From the NCBI GenBank assembly GCA_045638005.1, contig JAZUAN010000006.1, forward strand, positions 1 to 64,000: a stretch of DNA of 64,000 nucleotides, in the 5' to 3' direction. The stretch comes from URNF01 sp045638005. Lineage in GTDB: Bacteria; Bacillota; Clostridia; Oscillospirales; Acutalibacteraceae. A model generated the notes under the pieces. That model was given only the letters and a program-made list of their open reading frames with translations, was not told the DNA's origin and searched no databases. A program made the translations under genes and the position numbers. Below, one piece after another: positions 26,326-35,131 of this stretch. Numbering within the stretch: the stretch's first letter is position 1; each line of letters starts with the position of its first letter.

Positions 26326-26568
26326 TTACAGATTGGAAACGAGCATCGCAACCAACACCAAAACGAAGAACACAATGGCGATCCATTTGGTCCATTTGGC
26401 GAGGAACGCGTTGAAGGTCTTTGCTCTGCCTTTTTCCATGAAGGAATCGGCTGCACCCGAGATAACACCCATGTGTGCCTCGTGGCCTTCCTGCAACAGA
26501 ATGATCGCAATGATCAAAATAGCTAAAACGATCAGCACGATGCCGGAAATGATTTCTAAAGCGCCCAT
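26326..26568 (-). CDS. secG: Preprotein translocase subunit SecG
   Basis: The 80-residue protein has two membrane helices separated by a loop (LLQEGHEAHMGVISGAADSF, then MEKGRAKTFNAFL), the usual SecG layout. It helps SecYE export proteins. The ATG at 26568 follows GGAGG; the longer frame to 26640 runs through the promoter and is not coding. Confidence 0.92.
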   Translation of the reverse strand: MGALEIISGIVLIVLAILIIAIILLQEGHEAHMGVISGAADSFMEKGRAKTFNAFLAKWTKWIAIVFFVLVLVAMLVSNL

Positions 26569-26611
26569 ATTTTTTACCTCCAAAGGATTAGTATCATTAC
26601 AATTGCAAATC

Positions 26612-26640
26612 ATTATAACATGTACTTGCAGAAAATGCAA
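26612..26640 (-). promoter_or_regulatory. Sigma-A promoter of secG
   Basis: On the minus strand TTGCAT and TATAAT are separated by 17 bases. Confidence 0.75.
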
Positions 26641-26718
26641 TGAAAATTTTTATAACATGCATATTTTTTTGAAAACAACACATTCTAGTGATGACAACGG
26701 CTACAAAGTGCGTTTGCG

Positions 26719-26773
26719 TAACCGCTGTCGATAAGCCGTTATCGATTGCTCCTCTGCTTTCGACAGCGGCTTA
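26719..26773 (-). terminator. Two-stem inverted repeat downstream of the topoisomerase A gene
   Basis: AAGCCGCTGTCGA and TCGACAGCGGTT form an outer stem, with TCGATAA/TTATCGA pairing inside the second half as an alternative. There is no strong T run, so this is a weak terminator or an RNA-stabilising structure. Confidence 0.5.
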
Positions 26774-26776
26774 TTC

Positions 26777-29023
26777 TTATTCCAGCGTCAGTTGTTCGCC
26801 GAAATCTTCAGCCAGCGGCATAGCACCCGCAGCAGGCAGGTTTTTGGTACGATAGCGGTTTTCCTTATTGAGCAAACCGGACGTATACCGCTCAACCGAT
26901 TGCAGGGTGTGCTTTCCTTTGAGGGTCATCGCCTGCACACCGATAGTGGAACGGGTGGTCTTCATCTGAATAGCGCCGGTATGCACCAAAAGGCGGCGAC
27001 CCGAGGTGGCTGTAAGCAACACCTCGCCGTCCTCCTCCATGTGCAGCATGGCAACAACAGGATTTTTATCGCTGTATGCACCGATCAGCTTGCGGCGATT
27101 GTTTTTAGTCATATAGGCGGACAGCTCCACCTTGGCGATCTTGCCGTTTTCAAAGCAGAAAAGCATAAAGCCTTTATAATCTGCTGTGACCGCCATATAT
27201 CTCGCGTTTTCGCCTGCATCAAACTTCAGTTTGGATGCAACGAAATCGCCCATGGCACTCGCCTTGGTATCGCCAAATTCAGCGGCCTTCGCCTTGTAAA
27301 CAGACGCTTTATCCGAGAAGAACAACAGGTTCATGCGGTTGGTGGTCTCCACCGCCGCAATGACCTCGTCTCCTTCTTTTAGCTTATGCTCACTACTCAT
27401 ACGCAGTGAAGCAGGGGTAATCTTCTTGAAGTAGCCTTCACGAGTGAAGAACAGCGTGCAAGGATAATCCGGCACCTCTTCTTCCTCTTCTTCAGCCGCC
27501 TGTTGAATTTCACTCATATACAGAAGCGGTGATTTGCGCGGCGCGCCGTATTTCTTGGAAATCTCTTCCAGTTCCTTGATGATGATACGGCGCACCTTAC
27601 TTGCATGCGCTAAGATATCCTCCATCTCGGCAATAGCTTTTTCGAGATCCTCCATTTCGGCGGTGCGTTTCAAGATGTATTCGCGATTCAAGTGGCGCAG
27701 TTTGATCTCCGCAACATACTCCGCCTGAATCTTATCAATACCGAAGCCGATCATCAAATTGGGGATAACTTCCGACTCCTCCTCGGTATTACGCACAATA
27801 GAAATCGCCTTATCAATGTCCAGCAGGATCTTGGACAGACCTTTTAAGAGATGCAGCTTGTCCTTGGCCTTCGCCAAATCGTAGTAGGTACGACGGCGGA
27901 CACACTCCATACGGAACGCGATCCACTCTTCCAAAATGGGTTTCACACCCAGCACCTGCGGCACACCGCCGATGAGCACGTTAAAGTTGCATGCAAAGCT
28001 GTCCTCCAAGGGGGTCAGCGCATACAAACGGTTCATCAGTTTATCGGGGTCGGTCCCGCGTTTTAAGTCGATGGTGATTTTAAGACCTTGCAAACCGATC
28101 TCATTGCGCACGTCGGAAATCTCGCGAATCTTGCCCGCTTTGACCAGCTCGATCATTTTAGAAATGATGGCTTCCACGGTGGTGGTATACGGAATTTCGG
28201 TGATATCAATACAGTTTGCAGATTTATCGTAGGTATATACCGCGCGCACCTTCACCGAGCCTCTGCCGGTCTCGTACATTTTCTCCATATCCTCGCGGTT
28301 ATAGAGAATCCGACCGCCGCCGGGGAAATCAGGTGCGAGCAGGGTATCCGCTACCACATGCTCCTTGTCCTTCATCATGGCGATAGTGGTCTCGCAAACC
28401 TCTTTCAGGTTGAAGGAACAAATATTACTCGCCATACCAACGGCAATACCCATATTATTATTCACAAGAATGGACGGGAAGGTCACCGGCAACAGGGTCG
28501 GCTCTTTGGTAGAAGCATCGTAGTTGTCGACGAAATCCACCGTTTCCTTGTCGATGTCATGGAATAGTTCTGCCGCGATGGGCTCTAACTTCGCCTCGGT
28601 ATAACGGGATGCTGCATATTCCATATCGCTGGAATACGCACGACCAAAGTTACCTTTGGAGTCTACATACGGATGTAAAAGAGACTGGTTACCCTTGGAA
28701 AGGCGCACCATCGTCTCGTAAATCGCCGCATCACCGTGAGGGTTGAGTTTCATGGTCGCGCCGACGATATTGGCGGATTTCACACGCGCCCCGCTTAACA
28801 AATTCATTTTATACATCGTATATAACAGTTTCCGATGAGACGGTTTGAAGCCGTCAATCTCTGGAATGGCGCGGGACATAATAACGCTCATCGCGTACGG
28901 CATATAGTTAATGCGCAGGGTATCGGTAATGGCTTGCGTTTCCACCACACCCGCACCTGCGATATGTGCGTTTTCAGGCAGTTTGTCCACCGTGTTGGCA
29001 GACGGTTTTGCTTTCTTAGCCAT
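26777..29023 (-). CDS. Type IIA DNA topoisomerase subunit A (ParC/GyrA-like), divergent
   Basis: This 748-residue subunit breaks and rejoins DNA. It has NPHGDAAIYETMVR near residue 100 and the catalytic tyrosine in AASRYTEAKL near residue 140. Coiled-coil and tower regions follow, then a beta-propeller-like tail. I see no GyrA-box (QRRGGKG type) in the tail, which argues for a decatenase rather than a supercoiling gyrase. The positions matching E. coli GyrA Ser83 and Asp87 are Ala and Glu. The ATG at 29023 follows GGAGGAAGCC. It lies 31 bases downstream of its partner B subunit. Confidence 0.9.
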   Translation of the reverse strand: MAKKAKPSANTVDKLPENAHIAGAGVVETQAITDTLRINYMPYAMSVIMSRAIPEIDGFKPSHRKLLYTMYKMNLLSGARVKSANIVGATMKLNPHGDAAIYETMVRLSKGNQSLLHPYVDSKGNFGRAYSSDMEYAASRYTEAKLEPIAAELFHDIDKETVDFVDNYDASTKEPTLLPVTFPSILVNNNMGIAVGMASNICSFNLKEVCETTIAMMKDKEHVVADTLLAPDFPGGGRILYNREDMEKMYETGRGSVKVRAVYTYDKSANCIDITEIPYTTTVEAIISKMIELVKAGKIREISDVRNEIGLQGLKITIDLKRGTDPDKLMNRLYALTPLEDSFACNFNVLIGGVPQVLGVKPILEEWIAFRMECVRRRTYYDLAKAKDKLHLLKGLSKILLDIDKAISIVRNTEEESEVIPNLMIGFGIDKIQAEYVAEIKLRHLNREYILKRTAEMEDLEKAIAEMEDILAHASKVRRIIIKELEEISKKYGAPRKSPLLYMSEIQQAAEEEEEEVPDYPCTLFFTREGYFKKITPASLRMSSEHKLKEGDEVIAAVETTNRMNLLFFSDKASVYKAKAAEFGDTKASAMGDFVASKLKFDAGENARYMAVTADYKGFMLFCFENGKIAKVELSAYMTKNNRRKLIGAYSDKNPVVAMLHMEEDGEVLLTATSGRRLLVHTGAIQMKTTRSTIGVQAMTLKGKHTLQSVERYTSGLLNKENRYRTKNLPAAGAMPLAEDFGEQLTLE

Positions 29024-29054
29024 GGCTTCCTCCAAAATCAAAAATTCAAATGTC

Positions 29055-31034
29055 TTAGCTCAAATCCAGCATGTCGAGATATTCGGCACCGTGATCGGCA
29101 ATGTATTCTTTACGCCCGCTCAAATTGTCGCCGAGCAGGATATCAAACATCTCGGCAGTCGCTTCTGCCTCGGCGGGATCCACCCGCACCAAGCGTCTCG
29201 TCGCAGGATTCATGGTGGTGAGCGACATCATTTCGGGATCGTTTTCACCAAGACCTTTGGAGCGCTGAATGGTATATTTCTTATCCCCTATCTCTGCCAG
29301 AATATCCGCTTTTTCAGCATCATTATAGGCGAAATAGGTATCATCTTTACACGTGATCTCGTAAAGCGGCGTTTCCGCGATAAACACGCGCCCTGTATTG
29401 ATGAGGGTCGGGGTCAAGCGGTACAGCATGGTTAAAATCAGCGTACGGATTTGGAAGCCGTCCACGTCAGCATCGGTACAGATAATGACTTTATTAAACC
29501 GCAACAGATTGAGATCAAAGGTGACCATTTCCTTATTGGAATTTTTTACCTCTACACCGCAGCCAAGCACCTTAATAAGGTCGGTGATAATCTCGCTTTT
29601 AAATATCTTGGAATATTCAGATTTGAGACAGTTGAGGATCTTACCGCGCACAGGGATGATCGCCTGGAAATCGGGGTTACGCGCCTGCACGCAAGCGCCC
29701 ATAGCGGATTTACCCTCCACGATGAACAGTTCGCGTTCAGACACATCACGGCTGCGGCAATCCACAAAGGTTTCCACGCGAGAAGTCAGGTCGTTGCCGG
29801 ACTGCAACGTCTTTTTGAGATTGAGGCGCGCGGTTTCGGCTTTTTCACGGCTGCGTTTATTGATGAGGATTTGCTCGGTCATCTTATCCGCTTCCGCTTT
29901 GTTCTCTAAGAAGAACACTTCCAGGTTATGCCGCAAAAATTCGGTCATTGCCTCCTGGATAAACTTGTTGGTGATAGCTTTTTTGGTCTGGTTCTCATAA
30001 GAGGTCTGCGTAGAAAAGGAAGAAGAAACCAACAAAAGACAATCCTGCACATCCTGGTAACTGATCTTGCTCTCATTCTTCAAATACTTACCATTTTGGC
30101 GCAAATAGGCATCCACCTGCGATACAAACGCGGAACGCACCGCTTTTTCAGGGGAACCGCCATGCTCCAGCCAGCTGGAATTGTGGTAGTATTCCTGCAT
30201 AGTGATCTTATTGGAGATACACATAGCAACATTGAGTTTCACTTTATAATCCGGCTTGTCAGCGCGGTCACGTCCCTGCCGCTCCGCGGTCCAGTACTGC
30301 ACACCGGTTAAAGTGTCAGTGCCGGCAACCTCCGTGAGGTAATCCACAATGCCGTTTTCATATACAAATTCCTGCGTTTCAAAGCCTTTATCCTTTTGCA
30401 CTTTCAGCACAAAGCGCAGGTTGTTATTGACAATCGCTTGGCGGCGCATGATGTCCTGATAATATTCGACAGGGATATTGATATCGGTAAACACCTCTAA
30501 ATCCGGTTTCCAACGAATAGTGGTACCGGTATCACGCTTGGTATACGGTTCTTTTTGAAGGCCGCCGACATTCTCACCTTTTTCAAAATGCAATGTGTAT
30601 TTAAATCCGTCACGGCGCACCTCCACGTCCATATATTCGGAGGAATACTGGGTAGCGCAAGCGCCAAGACCGTTCAAGCCCAGTGAAAACTCGTAGTTTT
30701 CCGCGGCATTGGTATTATATTTACCACCGGCGTACATTTCGCAGAAAATGAGTTCCCAGTTATAACGATCCTCTTTGGGGTTATAGTCTACCGGGATACC
30801 GCGGCCAAAGTCCTGCACCTCAATAGAGCCGTCGGCAAAGCAGGTGGTGATAATATGATCGCCATGCCCTTCACGCGCTTCGTCGATAGAGTTAGAAAGG
30901 ATCTCAAAAACCGCATGCTGACAGCCTTCCAAACCGTCAGATCCAAAAATAACCGCCGGGCGTTTTCTCACGCGCTCGGCGCCTTTTAATGATGTAATAC
31001 TTTCGTTACCGTAACTCTGTTTCTTCTGTGCCAT
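29055..31034 (-). CDS. Type IIA DNA topoisomerase subunit B (ParE/GyrB-like), divergent
   Basis: The 659-residue ATPase subunit has the GHKL ATP-binding motifs (SNSIDEAREGHGD, VQDFGRGIPVD, SLGLNGLGA) and a Toprim domain with the metal acidic residues in VEGKSAMGACVQARNP and CTDADVDGFQIRTL. The usual EGDSAGG is replaced by EGKSAMG, the usual GLHGVG by GLNGLG, and the usual QTKxKLGN by QTKKAITN. It therefore belongs to a diverged subfamily, not to standard GyrB or ParE. It is transcribed with the A subunit. Confidence 0.9.
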   Translation of the reverse strand: MAQKKQSYGNESITSLKGAERVRKRPAVIFGSDGLEGCQHAVFEILSNSIDEAREGHGDHIITTCFADGSIEVQDFGRGIPVDYNPKEDRYNWELIFCEMYAGGKYNTNAAENYEFSLGLNGLGACATQYSSEYMDVEVRRDGFKYTLHFEKGENVGGLQKEPYTKRDTGTTIRWKPDLEVFTDINIPVEYYQDIMRRQAIVNNNLRFVLKVQKDKGFETQEFVYENGIVDYLTEVAGTDTLTGVQYWTAERQGRDRADKPDYKVKLNVAMCISNKITMQEYYHNSSWLEHGGSPEKAVRSAFVSQVDAYLRQNGKYLKNESKISYQDVQDCLLLVSSSFSTQTSYENQTKKAITNKFIQEAMTEFLRHNLEVFFLENKAEADKMTEQILINKRSREKAETARLNLKKTLQSGNDLTSRVETFVDCRSRDVSERELFIVEGKSAMGACVQARNPDFQAIIPVRGKILNCLKSEYSKIFKSEIITDLIKVLGCGVEVKNSNKEMVTFDLNLLRFNKVIICTDADVDGFQIRTLILTMLYRLTPTLINTGRVFIAETPLYEITCKDDTYFAYNDAEKADILAEIGDKKYTIQRSKGLGENDPEMMSLTTMNPATRRLVRVDPAEAEATAEMFDILLGDNLSGRKEYIADHGAEYLDMLDLS

Positions 31035-31166
31035 TCTTTTTCATCCATTCTTTTAATTTCAAAAATTATACTACCTTTTATTCTAACCCGAAATAAGGAA
31101 TTAGTCAAGTAAGCATTTATGATGTCCCACCTTGATGCTTTCATAATAAAACCTCGCGCTTTTCAC

Positions 31167-31195
31167 TTGACAAATCGGGCAGAATGTTTTATGAT
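31167..31195 (+). promoter_or_regulatory. Sigma-A promoter of tRNA-Leu
   Basis: A consensus TTGACA, 17-base spacer and TATGAT lie about 22 bases before the tRNA. Confidence 0.9.
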
Positions 31196-31216
31196 AAGGA
31201 ACGTTGAAAAACAAAT

Positions 31217-31303
31217 GCCGCTGTGGTGGAATCGGCAGACACAGGGGACTTAAAATCCCCCGGTAGCGATACCGTACCGGTTCAAGTCCGGTCAGCGGCA
31301 CCA
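31217..31303 (+). tRNA. tRNA-Leu (anticodon UAA)
   Basis: The 87-base class II tRNA has a GCCGCTG/CAGCGGC acceptor stem, an anticodon stem GGGGA/TCCCC with loop CTTAAAA (anticodon TAA), a long variable arm CGGTAGCGATACCG, T-arm ACCGGTTCAAGTCCGGT and an encoded CCA. All helices pair. Confidence 0.97.
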
Positions 31304-31305
31304 TG

Positions 31306-31340
31306 TAAAAAGAGATGGGCTTTATGCCCATCTCTTTTTA
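31306..31340 (+). terminator. Intrinsic terminator of tRNA-Leu
   Basis: AAAAAGAGATGGGC, a five-base loop and GCCCATCTCTTTTT form a perfect stem ending in a T run. Confidence 0.93.
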
Positions 31341-31348
31341 CATTTTGT

Positions 31349-31466
31349 CACTTAATGGATGCAGGACCCGAATACTGTGCGCAGTGCGCACAGTATTCAC
31401 AAGGGAGTTGCGTGTATCTACTGTCACATAGCACCTGCTCTCTCGCAACTCCGGTTCAAGTCCGGT
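31349..31466 (+). repeat. Structured tRNA-tail element, copy A (after tRNA-Leu)
   Basis: Downstream of the terminator comes CACTTAATGGATGCAGGA. A perfect 13-bp hairpin follows (GAATACTGTGCGC/GCGCACAGTATTC, 31370-31398). Next is GAGTTGCG (31405) pairing with CGCAACTC (31444) across a 31-base loop. Last is a 16-base exact copy of this tRNA's own T-arm, CCGGTTCAAGTCCGGT (31451-31466), 174 bases after the original at 31277. No protein is encoded. The element recurs after tRNA-Val at 51131. Confidence 0.8.
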
Positions 31467-31479
31467 TGTTTTTTCTTAT

Positions 31480-31525
31480 CACTTAATGGATGCAGGAGCT
31501 GAAAACCTTGCCACGCAAGGTTTTC
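31480..31525 (+). repeat. Partial second unit of the tRNA-tail element
   Basis: CACTTAATGGATGCAGGA recurs exactly, followed by another perfect hairpin with different sequence (GAAAACCTTGC/GCAAGGTTTTC, 31501-31525). It then stops at the 3' end of the MFS remnant. It looks like a truncated tandem copy of the unit at 31349. Confidence 0.7.
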
Positions 31526-31531
31526 CAAAAT

Positions 31532-31721
31532 TCATCTGCTCGCCGACATAATCTCTTCACGGTGACGTTCCGCCACCTTAATGACAAACAACATCACCAC
31601 GGTAGTCACCAACATAACCGACGCGCCGAGAATAAACGCGGGAACATAACTGCCTGTCAGGTCGAATAGCGCATGCATCATGGGGGATCCCAGCGCCATG
31701 CCTGCCGCAGCAAAGCTGGAT
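31532..31721 (-). pseudogene. MFS-type transporter C-terminal remnant
   Basis: In one minus-strand frame the sequence reads as the last two membrane helices of a major-facilitator transporter: FAAAGMALGSPMMHALFDLT, then a hydrophobic run, then FVIKVAERHREEIMSASR and stop. The upstream part of the transporter is missing, and the frame runs directly into the ceramidase-like gene. This marks a deletion that joined two genes. Confidence 0.7.
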
Positions 31722-33049
31722 GATGAAGGTTTGTTTCGCGTAGCTTCTCGCCTTCATATAATTGCCGTAGTCGAGGAACAATTCAAACGGATTGGTAGCA
31801 AATGCCACGTCACCCAAGCGGACGATATGTACTTCGGTGGGCATCGTCTCTTGGTTTTGCTGTTGACGATACCGCAAAATGGTACCGAGGTGCACGTGCA
31901 TAGCGGCGGTATCTTTGTAGTTGAATTCGTCCTTGTCCTTGTTTTTGTCAATGTAGTATTCCAGTTCGCGTACCGCGTGGTTATATTCGGTAATGGTCGC
32001 TTTTCCGAGCGGAAGCTGTAAGATCATCACCTTATGCTCAAACGGTGCATCCGCCTTAATCTCGGTAATCTCATCGTAAAGAGCGATGATCTCATTCGCA
32101 ATTCTTCTGCCCGCCAAGCGACAGCCGGACAGATCAAACATAGGGGGGTCTGCCACCCGCTCTATATAATTGTCGCGGGTGATGTTGGGATCGTTAATAG
32201 GCGTTTCGGGATTGACCCAACGCACAAGATCGCGGGGGCACTGGTCACCACCCGCGCCGCCAAGAGCCAAAAGGTAGATATGGTCACCGAACTGACGGCG
32301 GATATATTCTTTCACCTTGCCCCAGTAATCAGAGGAAATGAAACTTCTATGCCCCAAAATCTGGGAGGGACAAGCAATATTGGCGACCACACCGGTCAAG
32401 TTCTTGTTTGAATCAAACATGTAGAGAAGTTCTACACCCGAATCGTTGCCGCCTTCCAAAGAGACAAAATTCGCAGTGTTGGTATCACCCCACATCTGTG
32501 CGCTACCGTCATCGTAGGACACGCGACGGCAAAAGCCTACCACTGCTCGGCCGAACGCGTTGGCGTACATTGCCTCTGCGCGGTTGTCCCATGCTTGTTT
32601 CGCGGCAAGAGAGATGCGATCAGCAAGCCATTCAATTGCCTCATCACCCGACAGAATGCTGTCATCGTTTTTTACAAGCGGCGTATACTGCTTTTCGGGA
32701 GGCAAAAACTCATTGAGCGTGCGGCTGGCAGGGGACAAGCCACCTGCCGTATTGGTATGTTTAATGGAAGTATGCGTATGGGTCGCGCTGAGGATAAGGT
32801 TTTTAGGGCGCACCTCATTGTTCATTGCAGCAAACTTTTTGCGGGTGCGTTCGATGAGATCACCAAAAAAGCCGCCCAGATCACAAGAAACAAAATCGCG
32901 TTCTTTCCTTCTGATTCCACCGCCATAGCGGTAGCGGTGATATCCGATTTGACATATTCGGCGATACGCTCATAAAACTGGCCTGCCAAAGTCACCTTTT
33001 TATTCGGCACCAGACTCACTTCCGACCAACCGACGGAAAATTTACCCAT
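31715..33049 (-). pseudogene. Neutral/alkaline ceramidase-like hydrolase, frameshifted and 3'-truncated
   Basis: The N terminus MGKFSVGWSEVSLVPNKKVT follows a GAGGGGATA site. The frame slips by one base near 32900, after which CDLGGFFGDLIERTRKKFAA continues into NLILSATHTHTS, the conserved metal-site HTHT motif. The body continues (GGAGGDQCPRDL, VRLGDVAFATNPFELFLDYG) to IIQLCCGRHG, then breaks off into transporter sequence. The C-terminal domain is lost. Members of this family act on N-acyl sphingolipids or serve as sugar-locus hydrolases of unknown substrate. The neighbouring LacI regulator suggests a carbohydrate setting. Confidence 0.75.
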
Positions 33050-33144
33050 AAATATATCCCCTCTTATTTTTCACTTTTCCTATATTCTATCACCACGTGC
33101 TTTCGCGTGCAACATGACTGACACCGAAACTTTTTCGATTTAAC

Positions 33145-33172
33145 TTGACCTTTTTCGGGATTAGTTTATAAT
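33145..33172 (+). promoter_or_regulatory. Promoter of the LacI-type regulator
   Basis: TTGACC and TATAAT are separated by 16 bases. CTTTTTCG occurs twice around the -35 box, a possible operator half-site pair. Confidence 0.65.
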
Positions 33173-33195
33173 GTTTAATGAAGGTGGTGGACAGT

Positions 33196-34160
33196 ATGAC
33201 CATGCGCGAACTGGCGAAGCTCGCAAACGTTTCCGTTTCCGCGGTAAGCAAGGCATTTCACGGGGCGAATGACATTAGCGAGGAGACACGACAGCATATT
33301 TTTGCGGTCGCCAAGCTATACGGCTGCTACGGGAATTTTTTTAAGGGGAAATACCCAAAACCCGTCATCGCCATCGTGTGCCAGGAACTGAAAAGTAACT
33401 TCTACTCTGTTTACGTAGAAAACTGCAACAGATCATCGAGGAGCAGGGCGGTATTCCGCTGGTGCTTTCCTATAACTTCGATCAAGCGACACAAGCAGAG
33501 CTGCTCGAATACTTTTCCGCCTATCTGCAAGTGGATGGCATCATCGTATTTGTCCTCAAAAACATCTTAAAAAAAGGCTTCAATACGCCTATCGTCTCTC
33601 TGCTCGCCTCTAAGGACGAAATGGTAGATACCGTTGCTGTGGACATTGTACCCGCAGTAAATGATGCAGTGAGCAGACTACGTAAACTCGGTCATCACCA
33701 CATTGCGATCGCGGCCGAAAAACGCACTCACAGCCGACTGCGACATTTCGTCGAAGCACTCGGCCTTTCAGATGAAGATACCGCCGTTTTTGTTTCGGAA
33801 AACCGGTTTGCGCAAGCGGGCACCGATTGCGCAAAGCAGATTTTGGCTTCTCCTGTCCCCTACACCGCTGTGCTGTGTACATACGATAATATTGCGCTTG
33901 GGCTCATCAAACATTTTACCGAACAAGGTTATAAGGTGCCGGACGATTTTTCAGTGATCGGTATCAATAATATCCCATTTTCGCAGTATGCTGAGCCGTC
34001 TCTTTCCACTATTGACGAGCATATTGACGAGGTGTGCTATGCCGCGTGGGAATTACTCAACAAAAAGATGAAAAACATCTATTATCGTCCCCCGCAACCT
34101 ATTTCTTTTGACGGTACGCTTTTACTACGCGAGTCGGTCAGCAAAGCAAGAAATACATAA
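33196..34160 (+). pseudogene. LacI family transcriptional regulator, single frameshift
   Basis: The N-terminal helix-turn-helix (MRELAKLANVSVSAVSKAFH) is intact. The ligand domain resumes in another frame after a one-base loss in a short A run at about 33418-33422 (VYVE, then KLQQIIEEQGGIPLVLSYNF). From there it is complete to the end, with typical HHHIAIAAEK and VIGINNIPFSQYAEPSLST segments. It diverges from the ceramidase-like pseudogene and probably regulated it. A single homopolymer indel could also be a sequencing error. Confidence 0.8.
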
Positions 34161-34210
34161 AAGATTGAATTTTTGCGATATAATGCGTTAAAAAGCCGCG
34201 GTACACGCCA

Positions 34211-34239
34211 GTGACAAGCGGTGCGCAGAATGGTACAAT
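34211..34239 (+). promoter_or_regulatory. Promoter placing the transcript start at the SDR ATG
   Basis: GTGACA and TACAAT are separated by 17 bases. TACAAT ends seven bases before the ATG at 34246, and no ribosome site fits between, so the mRNA is predicted to be leaderless. Confidence 0.55.
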
Positions 34240-34245
34240 TTACCT

Positions 34246-35127
34246 ATGAATATACTAAAATGGCTTTCAAAGAACACCGCCGATCTAAAGGGAAAAACGG
34301 TAGCCATCACCGGCTCTACCGGTGGATTAGGCACTGAAATATGCCGCTACTTGGCAGAGCTAAACGCTTCACTTCTCCTCTTAGACCGTAATATGGAACG
34401 TTCCAGCGCGCTGGCAGATACGCTGCGCGTGCAATTTCCTCATGTGCAAATTGCGCATATCTGCGTGGATATGTCGGATATCAAAACGGTAAAAGCAGCG
34501 TGTGAGCAACTGAAAACCCTCTCCGTCGATATTCTCATCCACAATGCGGGTGCTTACAGCATCCCGCGTTACATCTGCGACACGGGACTCGACAACGTGT
34601 TTCAGATCAATTTTGCGTCCCCATATTACATCACCAAAGAACTGTTGCCGCAGTTGCGCAAACGGCACGGCAAGGTGGTTGTGGTGGGCAGCATTGCGCA
34701 CAACTATTCTAAAACCGACGCAAACGACATCGACTTTTCTACCCGCAAAGCATCTCACTTAGCATACGGAAACGCAAAACGCTATTTGATGTTTGCCATG
34801 TACGAGCTTTTTAAAGTTGAGACGGAGGTATCTCTCGCAGTCCCCCATCCCGGTATCACCTTTACCAACATTACCAATCATTACCCAAAACTCATTTTTG
34901 CAATCATCAAGCACCCCATGAAAATCATCTTCATGAAACCGCGCATAGCGGCGTTGTGTATTGTGCACGGCGTGTTTGAAAGCTGTGCATATCACGAGTG
35001 GATTGGACCGAGACTATTCGATGTATGGGGGTTGCCGCAGAAACGCACCCTAACCACCTGTACTGCCGTCGAAAGCGTACAAATACACGCAAACGCGGAA
35101 AAAATATACCATAAGATAAAGGAGTGA
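34246..35127 (+). CDS. SDR family NAD(P)-dependent oxidoreductase
   Basis: The 293-residue protein has the TGSTGGLG cofactor loop near residue 22, HNAGAYS, VVVGSIAHNYS and the YGNAK (YxxxK) active site near residue 182. A longer C-terminal region than usual (IIKHPMKIIFMKPRIAALCI) may associate with the membrane. The start has no Shine-Dalgarno sequence. The metallophosphoesterase begins four bases after its stop, so the two are co-transcribed. Substrate unknown. Confidence 0.85.
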   Translation: MNILKWLSKNTADLKGKTVAITGSTGGLGTEICRYLAELNASLLLLDRNMERSSALADTLRVQFPHVQIAHICVDMSDIKTVKAACEQLKTLSVDILIHNAGAYSIPRYICDTGLDNVFQINFASPYYITKELLPQLRKRHGKVVVVGSIAHNYSKTDANDIDFSTRKASHLAYGNAKRYLMFAMYELFKVETEVSLAVPHPGITFTNITNHYPKLIFAIIKHPMKIIFMKPRIAALCIVHGVFESCAYHEWIGPRLFDVWGLPQKRTLTTCTAVESVQIHANAEKIYHKIKE

Positions 35128-35131
35128 CAGT

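Noticed and set aside
28088..28567. 159-codon open frame opposite the topoisomerase A gene
   Set aside because: Antisense shadow of a long conserved gene.
31370..31466. CRISPR-like or attC-like reading of the tRNA-tail element
   Set aside because: There are no regularly spaced identical repeats with variable spacers, no cas genes and no integron integrase or GTTRRRY sites; the T-arm match to the cognate tRNA explains the repeat better.
31223..31486. 87-codon ORF starting inside tRNA-Leu
   Set aside because: It reads through the tRNA, its terminator and the structured element, so it cannot be a gene.
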